Source: Alphaproteobacteria bacterium (GTDB lineage: Bacteria; Pseudomonadota; Alphaproteobacteria; JANQMY01). From it: DNA of 64,000 bases. A model generated the notes under the pieces. The model was given only the letters and a program-made list of their open reading frames with translations. It did not search any database and was not told where the DNA came from. Shown in pieces: positions 15,832-25,504 of this stretch (positions are counted from its first letter, which is position 1; every line of letters starts with the position of its first letter). The DNA is taken from the NCBI GenBank assembly GCA_028289425.1, contig JANQPL010000003.1, positions 186,001 through 250,000 of the forward strand, in the 5' to 3' direction. A program made the translations under genes and the position numbers.

Positions 15832-17133
15832 CTATATCCGGCGCAAAACCGACACCATTGCTTTTGTCAACGCCGCTACATCCTCTTCGTCGGTGATGTA
15901 AGGTGGCATCAGGTAGACCAGCTTGCCGAAAGGGCGGACCCAGACGCCCCGCTTAACGAATTCCCGCTGAAGCCCGGCCACGTTAACCGGGTCTTTCATT
16001 TCGACCACGCCGATGGCACCCAACACGCGCACATCTTCCACGGCCGCAAATTCGTTACAAGGCGCAAGCCCCACGGCAAGCCCATGTTGAATGTCGAGCA
16101 CCCGCTCTTCCCAATCGCCGCTCAGCAGCAAATCGATACTGGCATTGGCGGCCGCACAGGCCAGGGGATTGGCCATGAAGGTGGGCCCATGCATGAAGAG
16201 GCCGCCATTGGCTTCGCCTTCCGAAATACCCATGGCCACTTTGCCCGTGGCAAGGGTTGCGGCCATTGTCATGGTGCCGCCGGTGAGTGCTTTGCCCAGG
16301 CACATAATGTCCGGCACGATGCCCGCGTGATTGCAGGCGAACATCTGGCCCGACCGTCCGAAGCCGGTGGCGATTTCGTCGGCGATCAAAAGCACATCAT
16401 GGGCATCGCACAATTTTCGCACGCCCCGCAGATAAGCCGGGTGATAGAAGCGCATGCCGCCCGCACCCTGGACGATGGGTTCCAGAATGACGGCGGCGAT
16501 ATTCTCATGATGTGCTGAAATCAATTCTTCGAACGATGTCAAATCCGCCGCATCCCAGGGCTGATGGAATTTCACCTGGGGCATGTCTGCGAAATAATGC
16601 GTGGGCAGAACGCCCCGAAACAATTCGTGCATACCGGTCACCGGATCGCACACAGACATGGCTTGGAACGTGTCCCCGTGATAACCCGAGCGGATGGTCA
16701 ACAGCTTGGTTTTGTCGGGCACGCCTTTCGCTTGCCAATATTGCGCCGCCATTTTGATGGCCACTTCCACCGACACGGACCCGGAATCGCAAAAGAACAC
16801 ATGATCAAGCCCTTCCGGCGTCAGCTCCACCAATTTACGCCCCAACTGAATGGCCGGCTTGTGGGTGATGCCGCCAAACATCACGTGCGACATGTCCTTG
16901 AGTTGATCTTCAATGGCGGCGTTGAGGCGCGGGTGGTTATACCCGTGGATCGCCGCCCACCAGGAAGACATGCCGTCGATCAGCTCTTCACCGGACGACA
17001 GTCTAATGCGCACGCCCCGCGCACTTTCGACCGGATAAACCGGCAAGGGTGCGCTCATGGACGTGTAGGGATGCCACAAATGCTCCCGGTCGAAGCGCAA
17101 ATCCTCTTCGGTGATATGCCGGCTACCGGTCAC
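15832..17133 (-). CDS. bioA: Adenosylmethionine-8-amino-7-oxononanoate aminotransferase (DAPA synthase)
   Basis: PLP enzyme that converts 8-amino-7-oxononanoate to 7,8-diaminononanoate in biotin synthesis, with SAM as amino donor. The product is 433 aa. Motifs seen: HLWHPYTSM near the N-terminus (typical of BioA), a PLP-phosphate loop GSVSVEVAIKMA, LIADEIATGFGRSG, and the PLP lysine in CLGKALTGG. The frame is open upstream to 17259, but the GTG at 17133 fits best. It lies inside the end of bioD (11-bp overlap), 7-8 bp after AAGGAG, and gives the N-terminus expected for BioA. Last gene of the bioF-bioD-bioA operon. Confidence 0.93.
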   Translation of the reverse strand: MTGSRHITEEDLRFDREHLWHPYTSMSAPLPVYPVESARGVRIRLSSGEELIDGMSSWWAAIHGYNHPRLNAAIEDQLKDMSHVMFGGITHKPAIQLGRKLVELTPEGLDHVFFCDSGSVSVEVAIKMAAQYWQAKGVPDKTKLLTIRSGYHGDTFQAMSVCDPVTGMHELFRGVLPTHYFADMPQVKFHQPWDAADLTSFEELISAHHENIAAVILEPIVQGAGGMRFYHPAYLRGVRKLCDAHDVLLIADEIATGFGRSGQMFACNHAGIVPDIMCLGKALTGGTMTMAATLATGKVAMGISEGEANGGLFMHGPTFMANPLACAAANASIDLLLSGDWEERVLDIQHGLAVGLAPCNEFAAVEDVRVLGAIGVVEMKDPVNVAGLQREFVKRGVWVRPFGKLVYLMPPYITDEEDVAALTKAMVSVLRRI

Positions 17134-17737
17134 GGAACATCTCCTTTGCGCACGCTGAGACAAATTGTTGATCCACATGTTCCGCCCACGGCACATCCAG
17201 CAGACAATCGAGACCGGACCGGGAAAGGATGACGGATCGGCTTGCCGAAACCGGCTCACCGTTAAAAATGATACCGGAGATGTCGATGTGGCGGTTTCGC
17301 AATGCCTCGATGCTGAGCAGCGTGTGATTGATGCTGCCCAAATAGTAAGAGGAGACCAACACCACCGGCAGTCCCCAATCTTGTACCATGTCGATATTCA
17401 GCAAGTCGTCGTTCAGCGGAACCATGAGGCCGCCGGCCAATTCAACGACCAAAAAGCGGTCCGTGTCCGGAAGGGACAGCATCTCTTTTTCGATGGTCAC
17501 GCCCTCGGCGGCTGCCGACGCGTGGGGCGATGCGGGCAGATTGAGCCGGTAGCCTTCCGGATGAAACGTGCGCACATGATCCGACACAAGCGACCGCACT
17601 TCGTCCGTATCCGTATGGTCGAGACCGCCCGATTGCACCGGCTTCCAATAATCCGCTGCGAACGCCTCCACCAAAATGGCGGACACCACCGTCTTACCGA
17701 TTTCCGTGCCGATGCCGGCGACCACGCACCCGTTCAT
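17123..17737 (-). CDS. bioD: Dethiobiotin synthetase
   Basis: ATP-dependent carboxylation and ring closure of 7,8-diaminononanoate to dethiobiotin. The product is 204 aa, the usual BioD size. The P-loop GIGTEIGKTVVSA lies at 9-21 with the GT(x)2GKT signature, the substrate-contact KPVQSG follows near 32, and ELAGGLMVPLN matches the second nucleotide/substrate loop. The start codon overlaps the bioF stop (ATGA) and the gene's end contains the bioA start, so the three genes are tightly coupled. Confidence 0.94.
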   Translation of the reverse strand: MNGCVVAGIGTEIGKTVVSAILVEAFAADYWKPVQSGGLDHTDTDEVRSLVSDHVRTFHPEGYRLNLPASPHASAAAEGVTIEKEMLSLPDTDRFLVVELAGGLMVPLNDDLLNIDMVQDWGLPVVLVSSYYLGSINHTLLSIEALRNRHIDISGIIFNGEPVSASRSVILSRSGLDCLLDVPWAEHVDQQFVSACAKEMFRDR

Positions 17738-18885
17738 GGGACTTGCCTTAAATCTTCCGACATCAGGATTTCGTCCAAGGACGCAAACAGACGGTGGATT
17801 TCTTCGACCGTATTAAAGGCATGAAGACAGATGCGGATGCGTTCCTTGCCCGCGGGCACGGTCGGGCTCACAATCGGCACGGTCCAGAACCCCCGGTTCC
17901 TGAGTTGCTGGGCGGCAGCCCGTACCTTTTCATTGCCGGGGACAATCAATGCCTGAACCCAAGTGCGGCTATCGATCCAGCGCTGCTCTTGTCCGCGTGT
18001 TCTTTCGCGGAAGGCGTCGATCAAACGAAACAGGTTCTGCCGCGCGTCCTCGATCTCCGGCAACAGATCGTATGCGGCCGCGATGCTGGCCACCGTGTGG
18101 GGCGTTGGCGCGGTCGCAAAGATGAAGGGCCTGGCAAAATTGATGAGGTAGTCGCGCAAGGTCTTGGATCCGACAACCGCTGCCCCATGAAGCCCAAGGC
18201 CCTTGCCGAAAGTGTGGACACGGGCGAACACCCGATCCTCCAGGCCTTCACCAACCACAAGCCCCCGCCCCTGCGGCCCCATAATGCCGGTGCTGTGGGC
18301 CTCGTCGATCACGATGGCCGCATCGAATTCTTCCGCGAGGGCGGCAATCTCTTTTAGCGGCGCCACATCGCCATCCATGGAATAGACGGACTCGATGCCG
18401 ATCACTTTGTTGCCCTGCGCTTGCTGCAGCGCTTGTTTGAGCGACCCCAAATCATTGTGCTTGAAGACGATGCGGTCGGCTTTGGACAGGCGCGCACCGT
18501 CGATCATGCTGGCGTGGATGAGTTCATCCATGACCAGCGTATCGCCCGCCCCCAGCAGGCATGAGAAGACTCCGGTATTGGCCGCATAGCCCGAACCGAA
18601 CAGCAGTGCTGCGTCGGCGCGATGAAAGGCGGCAATCTGCGACTCCAGTGTTTCCACCGCGGCACTATTCCCTGAGATCAGCCGCGATCCGGTACTGCCC
18701 AGCGGCGTTCCCAGCGCCTCCGACCGCGCGTCGATGCGCCGGCGCAGCTCTTCAGAGCGGCTGAGGCCCAGATAATCGTTGGAGGAAAAATCGACCCCGT
18801 CGGCATCTTGCCGCAATTGGCGCAGCAATCCCGCCGATTTTCGTGCCGCCAACGCCTTGTTCAGCTTGTCGTTGAGTTTTTTCAT
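17734..18885 (-). CDS. bioF: 8-amino-7-oxononanoate synthase
   Basis: PLP-dependent decarboxylative condensation of L-alanine with pimeloyl-ACP/CoA, the first ring-forming step of biotin synthesis. The product is 383 aa, the normal BioF length. Motifs: DFSSNDYLGLSRS at the N-terminus, GSTGSRLISGN, DEAHSTGIMGPQGRG and the PLP lysine in HTFGKGLGLHGA. The same frame stays open for another 189 codons upstream, but that stretch is translated repeat DNA. The ATG at 18885 gives the conserved BioF start (MKKLNDKLNKAL). The ribosome-binding site is weak, and I found no clear BioR or BirA operator upstream. Confidence 0.94.
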   Translation of the reverse strand: MKKLNDKLNKALAARKSAGLLRQLRQDADGVDFSSNDYLGLSRSEELRRRIDARSEALGTPLGSTGSRLISGNSAAVETLESQIAAFHRADAALLFGSGYAANTGVFSCLLGAGDTLVMDELIHASMIDGARLSKADRIVFKHNDLGSLKQALQQAQGNKVIGIESVYSMDGDVAPLKEIAALAEEFDAAIVIDEAHSTGIMGPQGRGLVVGEGLEDRVFARVHTFGKGLGLHGAAVVGSKTLRDYLINFARPFIFATAPTPHTVASIAAAYDLLPEIEDARQNLFRLIDAFRERTRGQEQRWIDSRTWVQALIVPGNEKVRAAAQQLRNRGFWTVPIVSPTVPAGKERIRICLHAFNTVEEIHRLFASLDEILMSEDLRQVP

Positions 18886-18989
18886 GGGCCTGGTGATAGC
18901 AGGGCCGGCACCTTCGTCAAAGACCCCTTGCCGCCTCATGAAGTTTCGGATTTTCCGATCTATTTCCGCCCCGGGCCCTGACCCGCGAG

Positions 18990-19010
18990 ATGGGTGCATG
19001 GGGTTCATGC
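18990..19010. repeat. 21-bp direct repeat, copy 1
   Basis: First of three near-identical 21-bp units (ATGGGTGCATGGGGTTCAT plus two bases). The others are at 19191-19211 and 19320-19340. In the minus-strand frame each reads MNPMHP or MNPMRP, but it lies upstream of bioF and is not coding in my view. Confidence 0.8.
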
Positions 19011-19049
19011 TGTTTTCTAGAAGGAATCCGCGCTGTTGATCCGCCTCCA

Positions 19050-19140
19050 TCGTCGCCCCTGCGAATGCAGGGGCCCATAACCACCGAATTTTCGGCTCAA
19101 ACTCTGGCGGGTATGGTTCCCAGCCTTCGCTGGGATGACG
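19050..19140. repeat. Dispersed palindromic (REP-type) element
   Basis: About 90 bp with two hairpins facing each other: CCCCTGCGAATGCAGGGG (19056-19073) and CCCAGCCTTCGCTGGG (19119-19134), flanked by CGTCG and GATGACG. On the minus strand it reads GTCATCCCAGCGAAGGCTGG at its start, the common intergenic repeat of alphaproteobacteria. It lies between copies 1 and 2 of the 21-bp repeat. Confidence 0.75.
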
Positions 19141-19190
19141 GCTTTGGTGTGTGGGATCGGCGTTAATCTCATTCACACCCATCATTAAAG

Positions 19191-19211
19191 ATGGGCGCAT
19201 GGGGTTCATCC
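19191..19211. repeat. 21-bp direct repeat, copy 2
   Basis: Same unit as at 18990 with one T-to-C change (GGGCGCATGG). It is immediately preceded by a small hairpin CCCATCATTAAAGATGGG that shares the first bases of the repeat. Confidence 0.8.
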
Positions 19212-19233
19212 ATTTTTTCGAATGACTCCGCCG

Positions 19234-19300
19234 TCCCGCTCCCCCGGCCCAACCACCCCCAGGGTACCCTCGCACGGGGGGTTGGGCCGGGGGAGCGGGA
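19234..19300. repeat. 67-bp perfect palindrome with KpnI-type core (family copy A)
   Basis: Perfect 21-bp inverted arms (19234-19254 and 19280-19300; TCCCGCTCCCCCGGCCCAA... mirrored by ...TTGGGCCGGGGGAGCGGGA) flank a 25-bp centre containing AGGGTACCCT. It would form a very stable cruciform or RNA hairpin. Its left half matches another element at 35655-35738 almost exactly. It is placed between 21-bp repeat copies 2 and 3. Confidence 0.85.
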
Positions 19301-19319
19301 AGGTCCAAGCCGATAAACA

Positions 19320-19340
19320 ATGGGTGCATGGGGTTCATCC
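19320..19340. repeat. 21-bp direct repeat, copy 3
   Basis: Same unit as at 18990, differing only in the last two bases (CC for GC). Together the three copies, the REP element and the palindrome make a mosaic spanning 18990-19340. The rest of the bioF-amidase gap (18886-18989 and 19341-19636) shows no further feature I can name, though it must hold the bioF and amidase promoters. Confidence 0.8.
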
Positions 19341-19636
19341 CAATTTGTGCGTAGTGACCCCTCTTGTCCCGATTCAGCACAGCACATGCCCACTCGGCTT
19401 GAAGGGAATACAAGTCGGATTCATTCTGGAGGGTGCGGGGTAAGCGGGCCATTCGAACAAACCTTCGCCCCCGAAGGTACCTTATCCGGCATTCGCCGCC
19501 GTCCTCGCAAGCGGCAGCATAGCATGAAACGAGGTCAAACGTCGTGCCCGCGCGGCACGCCGTTACTCTACTGACACCAGGCTGTCAGCACGCTATGCTT
19601 ATGTGTCAACACCCCAAAAAAGACAGGAAGGCCGCC

Positions 19637-21085
19637 ATGGATCTCGCTTTCGAAAGCGCCATCACCCTTGCCCAAAAAATAAAGAACAAAGAGATCAGCT
19701 CCCGGGAGCTTACCGATTACTATATCGACCGCATCGAAACCATTGATCAGAAGATCAACGCCATTCCGGTGCACAACTTCACGGAAGCGCGCGCTCAGGC
19801 GGACGCCGCCGATGCGGCGCTGGCAAAGGGCGAGGATTTGGGGCTGCTGCATGGCATCCCGATGACCATCAAAGAGGCCTATAACGTTAAAGGGCTGCCC
19901 ACCACCTGGGGGCACTCGGTGTTTAGCGACAATGTGGCCACGCAAGATGCAGAGGTGGTCAAGCGGTTGAAGAGCGCTGGGGCGCATTTTCTGGGTCTGT
20001 CGAACGTGCCGGTCAATTTGGCAGATTTCCAAAGCTACAATGACGTCTACGGCACCACGAACAATCCGTGGGATGTGACCCGCACGCCGGGTGGATCGTC
20101 GGGCGGGTCCGCGGCAGCGCTTGCGGCGGGGCTGACCGCCCTTGAAAGCGGATCGGATATCGGCGGATCGATCCGCAACCCGGCCCATTATTGCGGCGTA
20201 TACGGACATAAGCCAAGTTGGGGCGTGGTCCCCGGCCAAGGCCATGGACTGCCCGGCATGCTGGCACCGCCCGACATCGCCGTTGTTGGGCCGATGGCCC
20301 GCAGCGCCGAAGACCTGGCCTTGTCCATGGATATCGTCGCCGGCGCCGACCCCATGCAATCACCAGGCTGGACGCTCACCCTGCCGAAACCCAAGAAGCA
20401 AAAACTCTCCGACTACAAGGTGGCTATCTGGCCCACGTCGGAAGCAGCGCCGGTGAGCCACGACATGGCCGACCGCGTCCAGGAAGTGGCCGACACGCTG
20501 AGCAAAGCGGGCGCGACCGTTTCCGACACGGCGCGGCCGGACATCGATCTGGCGGATGCCTACCGGGTCTATCTCTATATGCTGAACGGCGTCGTGACGG
20601 CGGCCTGGCCCACGGAAGAAATCGAGAAGCGCCGGCAGATTGTGGCCGGGCTCGACCCCAATGACCTCAGCAATTCGGCAACCCTTGCCCGGGCCACCAT
20701 TCAAGAGCACCGGGATTGGCTGCGCGAAGCCAACAAGCGGGAGTATTTGCGGCTGGCCTGGCGCGCCTTCTTCGACGAATGGGACATTCTGATTTGCCCG
20801 CAGGTCGCGACGACGGCCTTCCCGCACGATCATAAACCCTTCGATCAGCGCAGCCTGACCGTGGACAACACGGAACAGCCCTACTTCCAGCAATTGTTCT
20901 GGGCAGGGATCATCACCGGCAGCTATTTGCCCAGCACCTGTTTCCCCACGGGACCGGCACGCGACGGCTTGCCCATCGGCTTGCAGGCGGTGAGCGCGGA
21001 ATTCAATGACTACATCACCATCGATTTCGCGCGCCTGGTGACCCAAGAGATCGGCGGTTTTACCCCACCACCAGGATATGCTTAG
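19637..21085 (+). CDS. Amidase (amidase signature family)
   Basis: Hydrolyses a carboxylic amide with a Ser-cisSer-Lys triad; substrate unknown. The product is 482 aa from the ATG at 19637, which has an AGGAAGG ribosome-binding site. Motifs in order: [16 protein letters not shown] (catalytic Lys), [16 protein letters not shown] (signature, cis-Ser) and [18 protein letters not shown] (nucleophile Ser). There is no signal peptide, so it is cytoplasmic. It is the first of three plus-strand genes with a beta-lactamase-fold hydrolase and a GMC oxidoreductase; the run suggests catabolism of an ester/amide and an alcohol, which is only an inference. Confidence 0.9.
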   Translation: MDLAFESAITLAQKIKNKEISSRELTDYYIDRIETIDQKINAIPVHNFTEARAQADAADAALAKGEDLGLLHGIPMTIKEAYNVKGLPTTWGHSVFSDNVATQDAEVVKRLKSAGAHFLGLSNVPVNLADFQSYNDVYGTTNNPWDVTRTPGGSSGGSAAALAAGLTALESGSDIGGSIRNPAHYCGVYGHKPSWGVVPGQGHGLPGMLAPPDIAVVGPMARSAEDLALSMDIVAGADPMQSPGWTLTLPKPKKQKLSDYKVAIWPTSEAAPVSHDMADRVQEVADTLSKAGATVSDTARPDIDLADAYRVYLYMLNGVVTAAWPTEEIEKRRQIVAGLDPNDLSNSATLARATIQEHRDWLREANKREYLRLAWRAFFDEWDILICPQVATTAFPHDHKPFDQRSLTVDNTEQPYFQQLFWAGIITGSYLPSTCFPTGPARDGLPIGLQAVSAEFNDYITIDFARLVTQEIGGFTPPPGYA

Positions 21086-21147
21086 GCTTCAAAATCCCAT
21101 CGAAGTGCTTTAGGACTGTCGGTTTCTCAAATTGGCCGATTGACAAG

Positions 21148-22383
21148 ATGGAAGACATAACGCGCCGAAATGTGCTTTTGGGGCTGTCCGCAGCCGGAGG
21201 AGTAGGTCTTGCGGGCTGCTCGGACGGCGAGCCACCCATTGTCCCCGAGATTGAAGGGACTGTTGCCTCCAAATTTGAGGGCGTGCGCGACGCCTTCCTT
21301 GGTAACTTCAAAAAAGGCTATGACGTGGGCGCTGCTGTGTGTGTTGCCTACAAGGACGAAATCGTGGCCGATTTGTGGGCCGGCTGGATGGATGGCGCCC
21401 GCACGAGGTCCTGGCAAAAGAACACAATCGTCAACGTCTTCTCATCGACCAAAACCATGACGGCGTTGTGCGCCTTGCTGCTGGCAGACAAAGGTGAAAT
21501 CTCTTTCGATGACCCGGTCGCAAAATACTGGCCGGAGTTTGCCGCGAACGGAAAGTCAGACGTAAAGGTGTCTCACCTGATGGCGCATACGGCGGGTCTG
21601 CCCACATGGGAAAACCAAATCGATCTGTCCGTCCTTTACGATTGGGACAAGGCGACCAGCTTGCTCGCCGCCCAACCGCTGATGTGGGAGCCGGGCATCC
21701 AGTCCGGCTACCACGCCTTCACACAAGGCTATCTCATCGGCGAGGTTGTGAGGCGCGTGACGGGCCAGACGTTGGGCACGTTTTTCGCCCGCGAATTGGC
21801 CCAACCGATGGGCGCAGATTTTTACATCGGCACCCCCGCCGAACTTGAGGACCGGATCGCCGAAATGCTGCCGCCGGAACCTCAGCCCATCATGGACTTC
21901 TTCTTTTCGTTCTTCATCTCCGACATGACAAAACGCGTGTTAGGCAATCCCGTATTCGATGTGGCAACGGATGTGAATGCTGATAGCTGGCGCCAGGCGG
22001 AAGTCCCCGCGGGCAATGGTCATGGCAGCGCACGCGGCGCGGCCCTTGTGCAATCGCTGCTCTCTCACGGCGGCGCGTTTCAGGGCAAACGGATCATGTC
22101 CGAAGAGGGAACCCGCGTTGCGCTCGAGGAACAAATTAACGGCACAGATCTCGTGATCGGCCTGGATTTGAGCCACGGCATGGGCTACGGCCTTGGCTTC
22201 GAAATAGCGCCGCCCAGAAGCGACAAAGTAGCGTTCTGGTATGGTGCCGGCGGGTCAATGGTGCACAACGATCTGGAACACAATTTGACCGTCACCTTTG
22301 TCATGAACCAAATGCTTCCGGGTCTGACGATGACCGAGCGCACAAACGCGATTTTGGACGCCGTCTATCAATCACTGGCCTGA
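21148..22383 (+). CDS. Exported serine hydrolase of the class C beta-lactamase / EstB family
   Basis: Product of 411 aa. The N-terminus has a Tat-type signal (TRRNVLLGLSAAGG) ending in a lipobox (GLAGC), so it is probably a membrane-anchored periplasmic protein. The SxxK nucleophile motif is SSTK (S99, K102), and a Tyr-containing motif follows (SGYHAFTQGYLIGEVVRR). A family-typical HGSARGAA and a C-terminal YGAGGSMVHNDL are also present. Relatives are esterases, D-aminopeptidases or penicillin-binding-protein-like hydrolases rather than true beta-lactamases. It lies 62 bp after the amidase and 15 bp before the GMC oxidoreductase. Confidence 0.85.
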   Translation: MEDITRRNVLLGLSAAGGVGLAGCSDGEPPIVPEIEGTVASKFEGVRDAFLGNFKKGYDVGAAVCVAYKDEIVADLWAGWMDGARTRSWQKNTIVNVFSSTKTMTALCALLLADKGEISFDDPVAKYWPEFAANGKSDVKVSHLMAHTAGLPTWENQIDLSVLYDWDKATSLLAAQPLMWEPGIQSGYHAFTQGYLIGEVVRRVTGQTLGTFFARELAQPMGADFYIGTPAELEDRIAEMLPPEPQPIMDFFFSFFISDMTKRVLGNPVFDVATDVNADSWRQAEVPAGNGHGSARGAALVQSLLSHGGAFQGKRIMSEEGTRVALEEQINGTDLVIGLDLSHGMGYGLGFEIAPPRSDKVAFWYGAGGSMVHNDLEHNLTVTFVMNQMLPGLTMTERTNAILDAVYQSLA

Positions 22384-22398
22384 AGACCGCACCCACCC

Positions 22399-24096
22399 AT
22401 GACTGAACAGACATTTGACTACATCATTGTCGGTGCAGGATCGGCCGGCTGCGTTCTTGCCAATCGATTGACCGAAAGTGGTCAGCACAAGGTGTTGTTG
22501 TTGGAAGCGGGCGGCAGCGATCGGCACATATTGGTGCAGATGCCCACGGCATTCACTTACCCCATGGCCATGCCGCGCTTTAATTGGGGATATGAATCGG
22601 ATCCGGAGCCGCATTTGGACGGACGGCGCATCGATATGCCGCGCGGAAAGGGATTGGGCGGCACCTCATCCATTAACGGTATGGTCTATGTGCGCGGACA
22701 CGCGTGCGATTTCGATGAATGGGAAGCGCTGGGTGCCGCCGGCTGGAGCTACCGCGACTGCCTGCCCTATTTCAAACGGGCGGAAAACTGGCAAGGGGGC
22801 GAGAACCAATACCGCGGCGGCAGCGGCCCCTTGGGCGTGACCGGCGGCAACAACATGGCGCTCAATCCGCTGTACAGGGCTTTCATAGATGCCGGGCACG
22901 AGGCCGGTTATCCGACGACGGAGGATTATAACGGATCCGCGCAAGAAGGCTTTGGCCCCATGCACATGACGGTGCGGGGTGGCGTGCGCGAGTCCACATC
23001 GCGGGCATTTTTGGACCCGGTCAAGTCGCGCCCGAACCTGTCCATTACCGGCCAAGCATTGGTGGACACGCTACTGCTCGAGAACGGCCGCGCTGTCGGC
23101 CTCACCTACCGCCGCGGCGGCACACAGCATAAGGTGCGTGCATCGGCGGAAGTCATTCTGACAGCGGGCGCTTTTGGTTCGCCTGCGTTGCTGCAACGGT
23201 CAGGAATCGGCCCGGATGCCGTCCTACAAGAGGCCGGTGTGGAGACGCGTGTGGACCGCCCTGGCGTTGGTGAGAACTTGCAAGATCATCTGGAGGTCTA
23301 TTTTCAGTTCTATTGCAAGCAGCCCATCACGCTGAACAGCCGGTTGGGCCTGTTGAGCAAAGGCCTGATCGGCGCAAGTTGGCTACTGTTCAAAGACGGG
23401 CTGGGCGCCACCAATCATTTTGAATCTTGCGCGTTCATTCGGTCCGCTGCCGGACAAAAATGGCCGGACATCCAATATCATTTCCTGCCCGCCGCCATGC
23501 GCTATGACGGCACATCGGCGGTGAAGGGGCATGGGTTTCAAGTGCATGTGGGCCCCAACAAGCCCAAAAGCCGGGGACACATGCGCATTTTGAACGACGA
23601 CCCGGCATCAGCACCCAGCATTCTTTTCAATTATCTGTCGCATACGGACGATGTAGAGAAGTGGCGCTGTTGCATCCGTCTCACGCGCGAAATCATGGCA
23701 CAGCCGGCCATGGATCCTTACCGTGGCGATGAAATTCAACCGGGACCGCATGTGAACAGCGACAAAGAAATAGATGCTTGGGTGAAAGAAAATGTGGAAA
23801 GCGCCTATCACCCAACAGGCACCTGCAGGATGGGCCAGCCGGATGAGCCCTTGGCGGTGGTCGACCCCAACTGCCGCGTCATCGGCGTGGACGGACTGCG
23901 CGTGGCCGACTCGTCGATCTTTCCCACCGTGCCGAACGGCAACATCAATGCACCGACCATTATGGTGGCGGAGAAAGCAGCGGACATGATCTTGGGAACG
24001 CCGCCCCTGCCCCCCGCTGACGTGGACACATGGATCGATCCCCATTGGCAAACCCGTCAGCGGGAACGGGAACCCGTGCGCTTTGTCAGGACTTAG
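22399..24096 (+). CDS. GMC-family FAD oxidoreductase (choline dehydrogenase-like)
   Basis: Flavoprotein that oxidises an alcohol. The product is 565 aa. The N-terminal FAD Rossmann motif is [17 protein letters not shown], with the acidic residue [12 protein letters not shown] signature 1 is [19 protein letters not shown] and signature 2 is [16 protein letters not shown]. The C-terminal catalytic His lies in [12 protein letters not shown], followed by [18 protein letters not shown]. BetA and alkanol dehydrogenases share this layout and no betaine genes are adjacent, so the substrate is open. The end overlaps the convergent phosphatase stop by 3 bp. Confidence 0.92.
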   Translation: MTEQTFDYIIVGAGSAGCVLANRLTESGQHKVLLLEAGGSDRHILVQMPTAFTYPMAMPRFNWGYESDPEPHLDGRRIDMPRGKGLGGTSSINGMVYVRGHACDFDEWEALGAAGWSYRDCLPYFKRAENWQGGENQYRGGSGPLGVTGGNNMALNPLYRAFIDAGHEAGYPTTEDYNGSAQEGFGPMHMTVRGGVRESTSRAFLDPVKSRPNLSITGQALVDTLLLENGRAVGLTYRRGGTQHKVRASAEVILTAGAFGSPALLQRSGIGPDAVLQEAGVETRVDRPGVGENLQDHLEVYFQFYCKQPITLNSRLGLLSKGLIGASWLLFKDGLGATNHFESCAFIRSAAGQKWPDIQYHFLPAAMRYDGTSAVKGHGFQVHVGPNKPKSRGHMRILNDDPASAPSILFNYLSHTDDVEKWRCCIRLTREIMAQPAMDPYRGDEIQPGPHVNSDKEIDAWVKENVESAYHPTGTCRMGQPDEPLAVVDPNCRVIGVDGLRVADSSIFPTVPNGNINAPTIMVAEKAADMILGTPPLPPADVDTWIDPHWQTRQREREPVRFVRT

Positions 24097-24569
24097 TCCG
24101 TTTGCAATTGACCCAGAACAGTGACAGCAAGGTCATACCACCCATCGGCGGTCAGCGCGTTGGGCCGAAGATCCCTAAGCTGCGAGATCGCTGCCTCGGG
24201 ATCAAGCTCGTGCTGTTTCATCAAGAAATAAGCGAGGAACATCCCCGTCCGGTCCTTGCCGTGACGGCAATGCACCAGCACCGGGTTTTGTTCGGCCATA
24301 TGTGCAGAGACAAAGGCGTATTGTTCGGCCAATCGAACTCGGCAAATTTCGTCATCGCCGGGCACGGGCGGAGCGTTCGCGCTGAGCGGTAGACACCTAT
24401 AGTCAATGCCGACTGCTTGAAGCCTTGAGGTGTACACATCATCACCACTATTGACCGACAACACAGCGCGGATGCCGCCGTCGAACAATTCTCGTTCATC
24501 CCATGGCTCGAAATTCGGTCCGGGACGGCCCGCCAGCACATTCGGCACGATCCAAAACACGTGCTTCAT
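24093..24569 (-). CDS. Dual-specificity / tyrosine phosphatase-like protein
   Basis: Product of 158 aa with the phosphatase P-loop [11 protein letters not shown] (nucleophile C101, R107) and an upstream region with a conserved Asp (SGDDVY or PGDDE as candidate general acid). Small bacterial DSP-like enzymes remove phosphate from proteins, lipids or nucleotides. Its ATG overlaps the stop of the preceding gene (ATGA), making it the last gene of a three-gene operon with the CHAP-like protein and the OsmC protein. Confidence 0.85.
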   Translation of the reverse strand: MKHVFWIVPNVLAGRPGPNFEPWDERELFDGGIRAVLSVNSGDDVYTSRLQAVGIDYRCLPLSANAPPVPGDDEICRVRLAEQYAFVSAHMAEQNPVLVHCRHGKDRTGMFLAYFLMKQHELDPEAAISQLRDLRPNALTADGWYDLAVTVLGQLQTD

Positions 24570-25504
24570 GGGGCCTGCCGCGCCGCGCGGATTTGTTCGC
24601 AGCCCTGCGCCCAGCTGGAAGATTGGGGCACATCAGCGCACGCCGTTTCGATTGGCAGATCAGTAAGGTCGGCTTCCATCGCGTCACGGGCCACAATCAC
24701 GGGGTTGGTCCAGGACACCACCGGCATGGGCGGTGTGTGGATGGAGCCATCGGGCTTGGGCGTCCACCACCAGCCGGTCCAGCGGCCGCCCTCATCCTGC
24801 CTGAATCGAATGCGGCCTTTGGCAATGGGCGCGTCGCGGTGGCGCTCGCGTGCCGAATACATGCGGCCGTGCTGAGCGAACAACTCACCCTCCAATTGGC
24901 CGTCGGCGCGTTCGGTCAAACTGCGAATGACCGCCACATGTCCGGCCCCTTTTGAAGGGTCATAGGCTTTTGCCTTTGTGTATCCCTTGCAGATCCCGCC
25001 CGCACCGGTGTCCACATCGCACGGCACTTCGCCGAATCTGATTTCCAAGGACACCACCGCTCCCGCGACCGGCCGGCACGCCGATTCCCCGTTGAAGTAA
25101 TTTTCAAGGCGTACCTTGTAAGGTGCGATGCGCGCGGTCGATCGCACTTGATCGCCCAACAGGCGATCCAGATTGCGCGCCACATAGCGAGCATTGCCCA
25201 TCACCGGCCGGCCGCAATAGTAACTCGCCACCCCATACATGTAGCGTACGAAGCGGTGCACCGCCTCCGTACACTGATAACAGGCCGCACGGACATTGGT
25301 GCCGTTGGAATAAGCCGGCACATTCCAAAGCCGGTCGAATTCTTGGCCGTAGCCCGCCCAAACAATGTCGCTGCCCGGCTGGTTTTCGAGTTCAAGAAAA
25401 ATGCGCCCACAGCTTTCAACTTCGCTCAAGCCCGGCGCTGCTTCTTCGGCGGCGGCAAACGCGAGCGACGCTAATAGAAACGCTGCGATATAACCGCACT
25501 TCAT
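24566..25504 (-). CDS. Exported CHAP / NlpC-P60-like protein (putative)
   Basis: Product of 312 aa from the ATG at 25504, which overlaps the OsmC stop (ATGA). The signal peptide is CGYIAAFLLASLAFAAAEE. A Cys in ACYQCTEAVHRFVRYMYG (C78) and a His in GAGHVAVIRSL (H189) are placed as in CHAP/NlpC-P60 cysteine amidases, which cut peptidoglycan cross-links. Spacing is long and extra cysteines occur (C76, C97, C143, C162, C172), so disulfides or a divergent fold are possible. The C-terminus (GWWWTPKPDG) is unusual. I hold the family call as tentative; export is firm. Confidence 0.6.
   Translation of the reverse strand: MKCGYIAAFLLASLAFAAAEEAAPGLSEVESCGRIFLELENQPGSDIVWAGYGQEFDRLWNVPAYSNGTNVRAACYQCTEAVHRFVRYMYGVASYYCGRPVMGNARYVARNLDRLLGDQVRSTARIAPYKVRLENYFNGESACRPVAGAVVSLEIRFGEVPCDVDTGAGGICKGYTKAKAYDPSKGAGHVAVIRSLTERADGQLEGELFAQHGRMYSARERHRDAPIAKGRIRFRQDEGGRWTGWWWTPKPDGSIHTPPMPVVSWTNPVIVARDAMEADLTDLPIETACADVPQSSSWAQGCEQIRAARQAP

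Noticed and set aside
18990-19340. CRISPR-like reading of the three 21-bp repeats
   Set aside because: Only three copies, unequal spacings (201 and 129 bp) filled with other repeat families, and no cas genes.
18886-19452. 189-codon upstream extension of bioF
   Set aside because: The extra residues are translations of the repeat mosaic (MNPMHP units, GGYPGGGWAGG); BioF homologues start at the ATG at 18885.
18886-19636. Search for a BioR box (TTATxxATAA type) or BirA operator before bioF
   Set aside because: No convincing match was found; the region is dominated by repeats, so no operator is claimed.
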